Shown: in pieces, positions 34,360 to 43,193 of the stretch
How positions within the stretch are numbered: the stretch's first letter is position 1
Layout of the letters: every line of letters begins with the position of its first letter
From: JAHFDS01 sp964593795
GTDB taxonomy: Bacteria; Myxococcota_A; Polyangia; JAHFDS01
Reading direction: 5' to 3'
Assembly: GCA_964593795.1 (NCBI GenBank)
Contig: CAZQJC010000221.1
Location: 6,294-70,293 of the forward strand
Length of the DNA: 64,000 nucleotides
Translations under genes and position numbers: made by a program
The notes under the pieces: model-generated
Databases searched by the model: none
Seen by the model: the letters and a program-made list of their open reading frames with translations, nothing else
What the model was told of the DNA's origin: nothing

Positions 34360-35318
34360 CGGCAGCCCCGGCGATCTCCGTCTGCATCCCGAGCTACAAC
34401 TCGGCGCGCTGGCTCCCGCTCGCGATCGAGAGCGTGCTCGCCCAGACGTTCGAGGACTACGAGCTCGTGGTCTGCGACAACGCCTCGACGGACGACACGG
34501 CCGCGGTGTGCGCCCGCTACCCGCGGGTGCGCCGCGCCTACTTCGAGCGCCTGGTCGGGCAGGCCGGCAACTGGAACCGCTGCGTGGCCGAGGCGCGCGG
34601 GCGCTTCGTCGTGCTCCTCCACGCCGACGACGAGCTCGCGCCCGCGTTCCTCGAACGCGCGCACGCACTGGCCAGCTCGGACCCCGCGATCGGCCTCGTC
34701 CACTGCGCGGCCCTGCACATCGACACGGCGGGCGGGCGCATCGCCGTGCAGTCCGCGGGCGGGGCGACGCGCGTCGATCCCCCCGGCGTACTGCTCGAGC
34801 GCCTCCTCGTCGAGGGCTGCCTCGTCAACCCCGCCGGCGTGCTCGTGCCGAGCGCGGTGTACGACGCCGTCGGGCCGTTCTCCGAGCACGTCACCTGGTG
34901 CATCGACTGGCACATGTGGGCGCGCATCGCGATGCGGTGGAAGACCGGCTACCTCGCCGACGAGCTCGCGCGCTACCGGGAGCACCCGCAGAGCGGCACC
35001 TCGAAGGTGAGCCCCGATCAGAACGGCATCGACGAGCTGTGGGTCCTGCACGACCTGCTCGCTCAGCTCCCGGGCGAGCACGCGCACCTGCGCGCGCGGC
35101 GCGACGAGCTCGAGCGCGCGGTCGCCCACCGCACCTGGTGCTTCGCCGAGGCCCTGTGCGCCGCGGGCCGGGAGGACGCCGCGCGGAGCGGCCTCCGACG
35201 CGCGATCCGCATCGACCCGCGCCTGCTCGCGACCCCGAAGACGTGGGCGCTCTACGCGGCGACGCGCGTCGGGTACCGGTGGTTCGAGCGCCTGCAGGCG
35301 CTCCGGGGGCGCGGCTGA
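34356..35318 (+). CDS. Family 2 glycosyltransferase
   Basis: A 320-residue GT-A enzyme: ISVCIPSYNSARWLPLAIESVLAQTFEDYELVVCDNASTDDT is close to consensus, with LLHADDELAPAF as the DxD site and WCIDWHMWARIAMRW near the catalytic base. GYLADELARYREHP is the usual end of the core. A helical tail follows. The ATG overlaps the FAD gene stop (ATGA) and the stop shares one base with the asparagine-synthase start (TGATG). Confidence 0.88.
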   Translation: MTAAPAISVCIPSYNSARWLPLAIESVLAQTFEDYELVVCDNASTDDTAAVCARYPRVRRAYFERLVGQAGNWNRCVAEARGRFVVLLHADDELAPAFLERAHALASSDPAIGLVHCAALHIDTAGGRIAVQSAGGATRVDPPGVLLERLLVEGCLVNPAGVLVPSAVYDAVGPFSEHVTWCIDWHMWARIAMRWKTGYLADELARYREHPQSGTSKVSPDQNGIDELWVLHDLLAQLPGEHAHLRARRDELERAVAHRTWCFAEALCAAGREDAARSGLRRAIRIDPRLLATPKTWALYAATRVGYRWFERLQALRGRG

Positions 35319-37198
35319 TGTGCGGCATCTTCGGCGTGGTGGGCGGCGAGGCGCCCGCCGAGGAAGTGCTGGCGCAGGTGGTGGGCCTGCTCGCGCACCG
35401 CGGCCCCGACACGCACGGCATTGCCGTGGGCGATACATTCGCCTTTGCGCATACGAGGCTGCGCGTCATCGACCTCTCCCCCGCCGCCGCCCAGCCGATG
35501 CACGGTGCCGACGGCTCCGTGCTGGTGTTCAACGGCGAGATCTACAACTTCCGCGAGCTGCACGCGGAGCTCGAGGCGCGCGGCCACCGCTTCCGCTCGC
35601 GGAGCGACACCGAGGTCATCCTCGCCGGCTACGCCGCCTTCGGCGACGCGGTGGTGGAGCGCCTCGACGGCATGTTCGCGTTCGGCCTCTGGGACCCGCG
35701 CAGGCGCAGGCTGCTCCTCGCGCGCGATCGCGTCGGCAAGAAGCCGCTCTTCTACCGAATCGGAGGCGGCGCGACGACGCTCGCGTTCGCGTCCGAGATC
35801 AAGGCGCTGCGGGCCGCCGGTCCGGCGGCCGAGCTCGACCCGGCGGGCCTGGTGGGCCTGCTCGCCTACGGGTATCCGACGCCGCCGCACACGCTCCTGC
35901 GGGGCGTGGCGCAGCTCCCGCCTGCGCACCGCCTGACGTTCGAGCCCGACTCGGGCCACCCGCCGCGCCTCGAGCGCTACTACGAGCCGCAGCTCGGCGA
36001 GGGCCCGCGCGACGAGCGCCCCGAGCCCGTCGTGCTCGCCGACGTGCGCCGGGCCCTCGAGGACGCGGTCGCGCGGCGCATGGTCGCCGACGTGCCCGTG
36101 GGCGCGTTCCTCTCCGGCGGCATCGACTCCACGATCGTGGTCGGCCTCATGCAGCGCCTGACGGGCACCCGCGTACGCACCTTCTCGATCGGCTTTGCCG
36201 GCGACCCCCGCTACGACGAGACGCACTACGCGCGCATCGCCGCCAGGGCCTTCGGGACCGACCACACCGAGCACACGGTGCGCGCGACCGACCTCGACCT
36301 CGTCGATCGCCTGATCTGGCTGCACGACGGCCCCTTCGGCGACTCGTCCGCAGTGCCGACGTACCTCGTGTCGGGCCTCGCGCGGCAGCACGTGACGGTC
36401 GCGCTCACGGGCGACGGCGGTGACGAGCTCTTCGCGGGATACCTCCGCCTCGCCGCGGGGGCGATCACCGAGCGCGTCCCCGCGCCGCTCCGCACGGCCC
36501 TGGCGGCGCTCGGCCGCCGCCTGCCCGCGGGCCTGCCAGACCGATCGCTGCCGGCCCGCGCGCGGCGCCTGCTCGAGGCGAGCGCGCTGCCGCTCGGGGA
36601 TCGCGTGGTGCGCTGGAACAGCTTCTTCGCGATGTCGCTCGACACCCTCCTGCGTCCCGAGCTCCGGCCGCACGCCGCCGGCGTGCTCGCCTTCCACCGC
36701 GACATGTTCCCGGCCCACGATCCGCGCTCGCCGCTCTGGCGGCTGCTGGCCCACAACTTCCACACGTACCTGCCGCACGACCTCCTCGTGAAGGCCGATC
36801 GCTGCAGCATGGGGCACGGCCTCGAGCTCCGCTCGCCGCTCCTCGACACGGCGCTCACCGCCCTGTGCGCGCGCCTGCCGGATCGCATGCTCGTGCGCGG
36901 CCGGACGCTCAAGTACGCCCTCCGCCGCGCCTGCGCAGACCTCCTGCCCCCCGACATCGCGCGCCGCGGCAAGATGGGCTTCGGCATGCCGCTCGCAACC
37001 TGGTTCCGCGGCGAGCTGGCGCAAGAGGTCCGCTCGACCCTGCTCGCACCGGGTGCGCGCATCAACGATCACGTCGAGCCCGCCGCCGTCCGCGCCCTCC
37101 TCGACGATCACCTCGCCTCCCGCTGCGACCAGAGCCACCAGATCTGGCTGCTCCTGACGCTCGAGCGCTGGCTGAGGGGCTCGCGCGGGGCCGCGTAG
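35318..37198 (+). CDS. asnB: Asparagine synthase (glutamine-hydrolysing)
   Basis: A 626-residue AsnB-type enzyme. Cys2 in MCGIFGVVG, LAHRGPDTHG, VLVFNGEIYNFRELHAEL, SRSDTEVILAGY and ARDRVGKKPLFY make up the glutaminase half. FLSGGIDSTIV is the PP-loop, TGDGGDELFAGY the second synthetase motif, and LLVKADRCSMGHGLELRSPLLD is close to consensus. It matches real asparagine synthetases better than the copy at 27065, though the operon (glycosyltransferase, FAD protein, CDP-sugar genes) argues for glycan amidation. Last gene of the plus-strand operon; convergent with the ABC transporter 8 bp away. Confidence 0.9.
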   Translation: MCGIFGVVGGEAPAEEVLAQVVGLLAHRGPDTHGIAVGDTFAFAHTRLRVIDLSPAAAQPMHGADGSVLVFNGEIYNFRELHAELEARGHRFRSRSDTEVILAGYAAFGDAVVERLDGMFAFGLWDPRRRRLLLARDRVGKKPLFYRIGGGATTLAFASEIKALRAAGPAAELDPAGLVGLLAYGYPTPPHTLLRGVAQLPPAHRLTFEPDSGHPPRLERYYEPQLGEGPRDERPEPVVLADVRRALEDAVARRMVADVPVGAFLSGGIDSTIVVGLMQRLTGTRVRTFSIGFAGDPRYDETHYARIAARAFGTDHTEHTVRATDLDLVDRLIWLHDGPFGDSSAVPTYLVSGLARQHVTVALTGDGGDELFAGYLRLAAGAITERVPAPLRTALAALGRRLPAGLPDRSLPARARRLLEASALPLGDRVVRWNSFFAMSLDTLLRPELRPHAAGVLAFHRDMFPAHDPRSPLWRLLAHNFHTYLPHDLLVKADRCSMGHGLELRSPLLDTALTALCARLPDRMLVRGRTLKYALRRACADLLPPDIARRGKMGFGMPLATWFRGELAQEVRSTLLAPGARINDHVEPAAVRALLDDHLASRCDQSHQIWLLLTLERWLRGSRGAA

Positions 37199-37206
37199 GC
37201 GCCGGG

Positions 37207-39003
37207 TCAGTCAGGGACCCCCGCTGCCGGCTGCGGGGGTGCCTCCGGCATCACGCGCGCGCACATGCGCGCGTAGAAGCCACCGCGCTCGATCAGCTCG
37301 GCAGGCGTGCCCGCCTCGACGACCCGCCCGTGGTCGAGCACGTAGACGCGATCGGCGCGCCGCACGCTGGAGGGCCGATGGGCGATGACGAGGATCGTCA
37401 TCTTGCCGCGCAGCCGCTCGAGGCCCTCCTGCACGTGCTCCTCGGACGCGACGTCGAGTGCGCTCGTGGCCTCGTCGAGGATGAGGAGCTGCGGCTCGCG
37501 AAGGAGCGCCCGCGCGAGCGCGACGCGCTGGCGCTGCCCGCCGCTGAGCGTCAGCCCGCGTTCCCCCACGAGCGTGTCATGGCCCTGCGGCATCTCGCGC
37601 ACGAGCTCCCCGAGGCCCACGAGGTCGACCACCGCCTCGAGCTCCGCCGCCGAGCACTCGGGCCTGAGGAGCTTGAGGTTCTCGCGCAGCGTCCCGCGCA
37701 GCAGGAGGCCGTCCTGCAGCACGACGCCGAGCTGCCGCCGCCAGGCGGCCACCGAGCACCGCGCCAGGTCCGTCCCGTCGATCGTGACGCGACCGGCGCC
37801 GGGCACGCGCAGGCCACACAAGAGGTCCACCAGCGTCGACTTGCCCGATCCCGAGCCGCCCACGATCGCCGTGACCTGCCCGTGGACGAGCTCGAGAGAG
37901 ACCTCCGCCAGCGCCGGATCGCGACCCGGGTACGCGAACGTCACGCCCTCGAGCCGCACGCTCTCCGTGAAGGGTGGGGCACTGGCATCGCTGTCCTGCT
38001 CGGCCGACGCGGCCGCCGCCTCGAGCCTGCCGAGCTCGCGATGCACGCGCTGCAGCGACGGCCACGCCTGCTGCACTTGCACCCACGTCCCCGCGGCCGC
38101 CGAGAAGGTGGGCAGAAGACGTACCGCCGCCGCGACCGCAAGGCCCATCGCACCGAGAACGCCCTGCTCTCCCATCCGGGGCAGGAAGATCAGGGCCATG
38201 ACGACGAAGCCGCAGAGGAACACGGCCTCGATCACGAGCCTCGGCGACGATGCGAGGAACGACGACCGCACCTGGAGACCACGTAGGCGCCCCAGGTGCT
38301 CTGCGACGCCGTTCTCCACGGTGCCCGCCAGACCGAACAGACGCATCTGTTTGAGTGCTCCGAAGATCTCCATGATGTAGCCGAAGGTCTCTCCGAACAT
38401 CAGTCCGCGACGCTCGGCCACGGCGCGGGCGCGGCCCGACAGCCAGAGCACGACGCCCAGCGCGACCACGGCGACACCGGTGAGGCCGAGCGTGACGCTC
38501 GGGCTCACGTACAGGAGGGACAGGTAGATCATCGCCGTCGACAGGACGCTCTGCAGGAGGATCCCCGCAGCACCCAGGCCGACGCCGACATGGCCGGTGT
38601 CCTCCATGGTGAGATGGAACAGCGCGCCTTGCCGAGAATCTTGGGCCTCCGGGGGCACATGCGTCAGCGCCCGCACGAACCGCAGACGCCACTCGTCCAC
38701 CATGCGGACCGACAGCGAAAAGGCCGTGTAGTTGCACCACAGGCCGAGCAGGCTGCGCCCGACATATGTCGCGCCGAGGAGTAGGAAGAAAGCGCTCGGG
38801 CGTGCTAGGAAGTAGCGGCGCAGGTCTGCGAGGATGCCGAGATCGTGCTCTGTGACCTGGGCCCCCACGACCATGCCCAGCATCACCGAGATGAGCACCA
38901 TCCCGATGGTCTCGGCGGTGGCCGCCACGAGCGACAGCGCGATCATTCCGAAGAGCCGCAGCGGCTTCTGGCCCATCAGGAAACGAACAGGTCCAGCGGC
39001 CAT
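37207..39003 (-). CDS. ABC exporter with fused membrane and ATPase domains (MsbA/PglK-like)
   Basis: A 598-residue half-transporter. Six hydrophobic spans fall in about 1-310. The ATPase domain (about 345-580) has Walker A GGSGSGKST, Q-loop VVLQDGLLLRG, signature LSGGQRQR and Walker B LLILDEATSALD, then the His switch in VIAHRPS. Proteins of this build in glycan loci flip lipid-linked oligosaccharide (PglK) or lipids. No Wzx or Wzy is recognisable nearby, so this is the best export candidate. The ATG at 39003 is 12 nt after the acyltransferase stop. GC content is much lower than in neighbours. Confidence 0.88.
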   Translation of the reverse strand: MAAGPVRFLMGQKPLRLFGMIALSLVAATAETIGMVLISVMLGMVVGAQVTEHDLGILADLRRYFLARPSAFFLLLGATYVGRSLLGLWCNYTAFSLSVRMVDEWRLRFVRALTHVPPEAQDSRQGALFHLTMEDTGHVGVGLGAAGILLQSVLSTAMIYLSLLYVSPSVTLGLTGVAVVALGVVLWLSGRARAVAERRGLMFGETFGYIMEIFGALKQMRLFGLAGTVENGVAEHLGRLRGLQVRSSFLASSPRLVIEAVFLCGFVVMALIFLPRMGEQGVLGAMGLAVAAAVRLLPTFSAAAGTWVQVQQAWPSLQRVHRELGRLEAAAASAEQDSDASAPPFTESVRLEGVTFAYPGRDPALAEVSLELVHGQVTAIVGGSGSGKSTLVDLLCGLRVPGAGRVTIDGTDLARCSVAAWRRQLGVVLQDGLLLRGTLRENLKLLRPECSAAELEAVVDLVGLGELVREMPQGHDTLVGERGLTLSGGQRQRVALARALLREPQLLILDEATSALDVASEEHVQEGLERLRGKMTILVIAHRPSSVRRADRVYVLDHGRVVEAGTPAELIERGGFYARMCARVMPEAPPQPAAGVPD

Positions 39004-39015
39004 CGGAGCTCGATC

Positions 39016-40179
39016 CTAGCCCACGACCCGACCGCGACCCAGGGCCCGTCCCGACGGCACGAGCCTCTCGCGCAGGATCAGGAACGGCCGTTCGATCACC
39101 CAGCCCATCACCATGCCGCCGATGAGGCTGGCGACCAAGTAGAGCATCTCCTCCTGGAGCGGAGTGAAGTCGATGCCAGTGCGCGACCGCGCGAATGGGC
39201 CGACGGCTCGCCGAATGAGCATGTGCCACAGGTATATCGAATAGGAGCTCCGCCCGATCATGGCCAACACCCTCCAGCGCCCCGAACGGTTCCGCCCGCT
39301 CGGCGGCGCACGACCGACGACCACGATGAGCAGGGCGCCAAAGCCGAGGTAGTTCAAGGTGAGCCCCCCCGTGATGAGGAACATGCTGCGCTCCTCGTCG
39401 AGCCACAGCGCCGGGCTGAGGAGGATCAGGCCCCCGAAGAGCAAGGGCAGCGCGTACCGCCTGGCCACCTCGGCGAAATCGGCCTCTGCACTAGCGCGCC
39501 AGTGGGCGATCAGCACGCCGAAGAGCAGGGCGTCGAGGCGAAGATGGGTCGGCTCGAGCTGTCGCCCATGATCGAACGGATGCTGCCAGGCGCCCCAGAA
39601 GCGCAGCCCGAGGCACAGGAGCGCGATTGGCAGGAACGCCGTCCGGAGGAGGGCCAGCGGATCGCGGGCGGTGCCCCGACGCCTGCTCGCTCCCCAGGCA
39701 AACAGCGCAAGTAGCAGGTAGAAGTGCTCCTCCACGGCCAACGACCAGGTGTGGTTCCAGATGCGGGGCGCGTAGTTCTGCACGAAGGCAGCCTCCGCCA
39801 GGAGCCGCTTGCCTTCATGCGGGTAGCCATAGCGACTCGCCGCGATGCTCCCGAGCACGAGGAAGACGTAGAAGCTCGGGTAGATCTTGAATCCACGCCG
39901 CAACAGGAACCGCCCGGGGCAGAAACCACCCGTCTCCCGAAGCTCCTCGAGGATGAGCCCGCCCACGAGGAACCCGCTCAGGACGAAAAAGAGATCGACA
40001 CCGATCCAGCCGGCCCTCTCCCAGACCCGCAAGGCGGTGGGCCCTGCCTCGACCGAGCCAGGGCTCATGTGACGACCCAGCACCAGGACGATCGCCAGAC
40101 AGCGCAAGGCGTCGAGCTGCGCCAAGCGGCCTGTCGGCGCACCTGCTGGCTTCGTTTCTCCTTCGGTCGAGACGGACAT
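39016..40179 (-). CDS. Acyltransferase family 3 (OafA/YrhL-like) membrane O-acyltransferase
   Basis: A 387-residue protein with about ten membrane spans. AQLDALRCLAIVLVLGRHMSPG carries the family's conserved Arg and His, GVDLFFVLSGFLVGGLIL is the second hallmark, and RRGFKIYPSFYVFL, NHTWSLAVEEHFYLLL and SSYSIYLWHMLI complete it. Such enzymes put acetyl or other acyl groups on surface sugars. ATG start at 40179. It sits between the exporter and a GT4 gene in the lower-GC segment, so it probably came with them. Confidence 0.9.
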   Translation of the reverse strand: MSVSTEGETKPAGAPTGRLAQLDALRCLAIVLVLGRHMSPGSVEAGPTALRVWERAGWIGVDLFFVLSGFLVGGLILEELRETGGFCPGRFLLRRGFKIYPSFYVFLVLGSIAASRYGYPHEGKRLLAEAAFVQNYAPRIWNHTWSLAVEEHFYLLLALFAWGASRRRGTARDPLALLRTAFLPIALLCLGLRFWGAWQHPFDHGRQLEPTHLRLDALLFGVLIAHWRASAEADFAEVARRYALPLLFGGLILLSPALWLDEERSMFLITGGLTLNYLGFGALLIVVVGRAPPSGRNRSGRWRVLAMIGRSSYSIYLWHMLIRRAVGPFARSRTGIDFTPLQEEMLYLVASLIGGMVMGWVIERPFLILRERLVPSGRALGRGRVVG

Positions 40180-40202
40180 CGGAGTGCGCCTGCCGGCGCC
40201 GA

Positions 40203-41381
40203 TCAGGCGCGTACTCGCGCGTTGTCCGCGTAGGCGCCCTCCAGCGCACGAGCCGCTGCGGCGCGCGAGTGGACCAGTTCGAAGCGCGCTCTGGCGCGGT
40301 GAGACAGCTCGGTCAAGCGCTCCTCGGCGCTGCTGACCGCCTCCATTGCCAGCTCCAGCGCGCGGACGTCGCCAGGCGGTACGAGCACGCCTGCGCCGTC
40401 GGCGAGCAGATCAGACATTCCGCCCACATCGGAGCCAATGGTCGGCCGTCCCATGGCCAGCGCCTCGATCACGATGGTCGGGCTCCCTTCGGAGATCGAC
40501 GGCAACACCAGGACGTCGATCGATTCCAGGAACGCGTCGCGCCCCTGCTGAGAGCGGTAAGGGGGCAGCAGAGTGATCACCCCCCCGTACTCGCTCGAGA
40601 CCGCCTGCGCGAGCCACGCTCGCTCCGGCCCGTCCCCGGCGACGCGCAGCCGAACCTGTGGACTGCGCCGGACCACACGCGAAAACGCCTCGAACAGCGT
40701 GCGAATCCCCTTCGATTCTTCGATTCGGCTCGCGAATCCGAAGGTGACCGTGGCCGAGGCTTGGTCCCGCACCGGTCTGAGGAGGGGTGACGAATCGGTC
40801 GAGGTCGGCACCACGAACGTGCGGCCGGCAAAAGGGACTCGGCTCTGGAAGAGCGCCTCGATCTTGGGCGATTGCAGGATGACGGCTGGCAAGCGCTGGA
40901 GCGGTCGCCTCGCCAGCTCGTCGTAGGTCGCCGAGAAGTGAGTGCCGAACCGTGGATTGGACACTTCATGGACGATCAACCGATCCGGGGGCACCGCTGA
41001 CAGCGCCAGTGGTGTCGCCGGATCCAGGATGGCGTGAACAAGGTCGATTCGCTCGAAACGCAGCCACGCTCTTAAGGCCAACCCGAGGAGCCGGGTCCAG
41101 CCGCGGCGAAAGGGCGTGGGCATGGCGTCGAGGAGCTTGCGGATCGCGCGGAGCTGTGGCTGGTCCTGCAACGACCTTACCTGGACGCCCCTCGCACTGA
41201 GGCGTACGCGATAGGGATTGTCCGCAGCGCACGGATACACGACCAGCACGGATACCTCGTGCCCCAATTGCTGGGCGGCCACGGCCGCGGAGAACAGCAC
41301 CTCGGCCGCGCCGTCGATCTCTCCGATCGCGTTCTTGAAGAAGAGGACCCGGAGCGTGCGCACGCGAACGACCCGCCACAT
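40203..41381 (-). CDS. GT4-family glycosyltransferase
   Basis: A 392-residue GT-B enzyme if it starts at the ATG 41381; a GTG at 41363 would give 386 residues and is equally possible. RVLFFKNAIGEIDGAAEVLF, LVHAILDPATPLAL, FASRIEESKGIRTLFEAF and the EX7E block SISEGSPTIVIEALAMGRPTI are clear. The ATG and that of the divergent FkbM gene share one CATG. Base composition is visibly lower in GC than the polysaccharide arms on either side. Confidence 0.86.
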   Translation of the reverse strand: MWRVVRVRTLRVLFFKNAIGEIDGAAEVLFSAAVAAQQLGHEVSVLVVYPCAADNPYRVRLSARGVQVRSLQDQPQLRAIRKLLDAMPTPFRRGWTRLLGLALRAWLRFERIDLVHAILDPATPLALSAVPPDRLIVHEVSNPRFGTHFSATYDELARRPLQRLPAVILQSPKIEALFQSRVPFAGRTFVVPTSTDSSPLLRPVRDQASATVTFGFASRIEESKGIRTLFEAFSRVVRRSPQVRLRVAGDGPERAWLAQAVSSEYGGVITLLPPYRSQQGRDAFLESIDVLVLPSISEGSPTIVIEALAMGRPTIGSDVGGMSDLLADGAGVLVPPGDVRALELAMEAVSSAEERLTELSHRARARFELVHSRAAAARALEGAYADNARVRA

Positions 41382-42282
41382 GATACAGTCAGACGCTGCG
41401 GTCGTGCAGGCATGTGCGGAGTTGAAGAGGCCTGGCCCAACCCTCAGACGAAGGGTTCTGCGGGCCCTGGATCGCACGGGGGGGCGCGGAATCCTCGCGG
41501 CTGCCGCGACCTGGTTCGCGAGGCGCGCGACGGGTGCCGACGTCGAGGTCTACTTCGATGACTTCTGGATCCATCGAATCGGGGCCTTCCATTTTCCCGA
41601 TGGGCCGAGGTTCGACTACTACCAGGGAGATCCTTCGCGCTGGAAGGGGCACCCGGAGCGGTGCTTCTCCGACGCCGAGGAGTACTGGTTCTGGCCGGCG
41701 AGGCCTGGCCGCGGAGACGTGGTGCTCGATGTGGGCGCAGGTCGCGGCGAGGACGTCCTGGCGTTCTCTCGGGAGGTCGGCAGCGACGGCAAGGTGATCG
41801 CCATCGAAGCCCACCCGGCGACGTTCGAGCTGCTCCGTCGATTCTGTCAGCTCAACCACCTGGCGAACACGACGCCGTTGCACCTGGCGGCGATGGACAC
41901 CCCCGGAATGGTGAACATGGTCGAAACCGACGATTGGCAGACCCAGTCTGTCGGGCCGGCCTACTCCGCGATGGGTCCCGCCGTGCGGGCGACGACGCTC
42001 GATCAAGTCTGCGAGGATCTCGGGATTACGGACCTCGCGTTCGTGAAGATGAACATCGAGGGCGCCGAACGCTTTGCGCTGAAAGGCATGGAAAAGACCC
42101 TTCGCCACACGAGGACGATTTGCGTCGCATGCCATGACTTCCTGGCCGATCAGGGCCTCGGCGAGCAGTTCCGCACGCGGGAGCTCGTCGAGGCACTCCT
42201 ACTCGAGCGCGGATTTCGCCTGATGACCCGCCGTGACGATCCGCGACCCTACGTGAGGGACCATGTGTTCGGCCTGCGGTAG
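41380..42282 (+). CDS. FkbM-family SAM-dependent methyltransferase
   Basis: A 300-residue FkbM enzyme. VVLDVGAGRGEDVLAFSREV and VIAIEAHPATFELLRRF bind SAM; LAFVKMNIEGAERFALKGM is the family signature and ICVACHDF follows. It is lower in GC (a 60-base sample at 42001 counts about 53%), like the genes to its left, and unlike the FkbM gene at 11676. The ATG at 41380 overlaps the divergent start. A start inside the first 13 codons (GTG) cannot be excluded, since no good ribosome site precedes the ATG. Confidence 0.85.
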   Translation: MIQSDAAVVQACAELKRPGPTLRRRVLRALDRTGGRGILAAAATWFARRATGADVEVYFDDFWIHRIGAFHFPDGPRFDYYQGDPSRWKGHPERCFSDAEEYWFWPARPGRGDVVLDVGAGRGEDVLAFSREVGSDGKVIAIEAHPATFELLRRFCQLNHLANTTPLHLAAMDTPGMVNMVETDDWQTQSVGPAYSAMGPAVRATTLDQVCEDLGITDLAFVKMNIEGAERFALKGMEKTLRHTRTICVACHDFLADQGLGEQFRTRELVEALLLERGFRLMTRRDDPRPYVRDHVFGLR

Positions 42283-42303
42283 CGGTGAGCGGTTGCAGGC
42301 GTG

Positions 42304-43125
42304 ATGCGCCACGCGTTCACCGTCGATGTCGAGGACTGGTACCAAGGCATCCCGGTGGACGCCTCGGTCCGCCGGCACGCGGAGCGCCGGCTGCGCGGGA
42401 GCATGGAGCTCCTGCTCGCGATGCTCGCGCGACGGGGGCACAAGGGGACGTTCTTCCTGCTCGGGCCGGTGGCCGAGGAGTACCCGGCGCTCGTGCGCGA
42501 GCTCGCGGGCGCGGGCCACGAGATCGGCTGCCACGGCTGGTCGCACGATCTCCTCTACACGATGACGCGTGAGCGCTTCGTCGACGAGACGCGGCGGGCC
42601 AAGGGCGTGCTCGAGGACCTCGCGGGTCACCCGGTGGTGGCGTACCGCGCCGCGTACTTCTCGATCACGCGCGCCTCGCTGTGGGCGCTCGAGGAGCTCG
42701 CGCGCCTCGGCTTCCGCTACGACTCGTCGATCTTCCCGGTGCGGAACTGGCGCTACGGCATCCCCGACTTCGATCCTCGCCCGCAGCGCCTGCAGACCCC
42801 CGCGGGACCGCTGCTCGAGCTGCCGCTCAGCGTCCGGCGAATCGCGGGGCGCAACCTGCCCGTGTCCGGCGGCGCCTATTTCCGGCTCTACCCCTACGCC
42901 GTGACACGCGCGAACTTCCGCGCCTCCGAGGCGGCCGGGCGGCCCGTCGTCTTCTACCTACACCCCTGGGAGCTCGACCCCGGCCACCCGCGCGTGCGCT
43001 TCCACTGGAAGGCCTGGGCCACGCACTACGCGCGCCTCGGCACGACACGCCCCAAGCTCGAGCGGCTGCTGGGCGATTTCTCCTTCGGCACGCTCGCGGG
43101 CACGCTCGACACGTCGGTGGCGTAG
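42304..43125 (+). CDS. Polysaccharide deacetylase (XrtA/PEP-CTERM-cluster type)
   Basis: A 273-residue NodB-fold enzyme. HAFTVDVEDWYQ holds the first metal/catalytic Asp, GTFFLLGPVAEEYP and EIGCHGWSHDLLY supply the His pair, and AYRAAYFSITRASLWALEEL is motif 3. FYLHPWELDPGHPRV is the C-terminal His motif. The wording is that of the deacetylases beside exosortase loci, although no exosortase is in the window. The ATG at 42304 has AGG 4 nt upstream; a GTG at 42301 is directly adjacent. GC returns to the genome norm here. Confidence 0.88.
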   Translation: MRHAFTVDVEDWYQGIPVDASVRRHAERRLRGSMELLLAMLARRGHKGTFFLLGPVAEEYPALVRELAGAGHEIGCHGWSHDLLYTMTRERFVDETRRAKGVLEDLAGHPVVAYRAAYFSITRASLWALEELARLGFRYDSSIFPVRNWRYGIPDFDPRPQRLQTPAGPLLELPLSVRRIAGRNLPVSGGAYFRLYPYAVTRANFRASEAAGRPVVFYLHPWELDPGHPRVRFHWKAWATHYARLGTTRPKLERLLGDFSFGTLAGTLDTSVA

Positions 43126-43193
43126 GCCGCCGGCGAGGGCCGTGCGATGATGGGCGCCGGGATGGCCTCGCCCACGCCTCCGATCGGTCTGCC

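Noticed and set aside
37207..42282. Mobile element or genomic island with its own integrase
   Set aside because: No transposase, integrase, tRNA or direct repeats were found at the edges; only base composition supports transfer.
42681..43193. N-terminal extension of the patatin-like protein
   Set aside because: The extension is an out-of-frame reading of the polysaccharide deacetylase gene; TTG at 43194 starts just before the lipase core.
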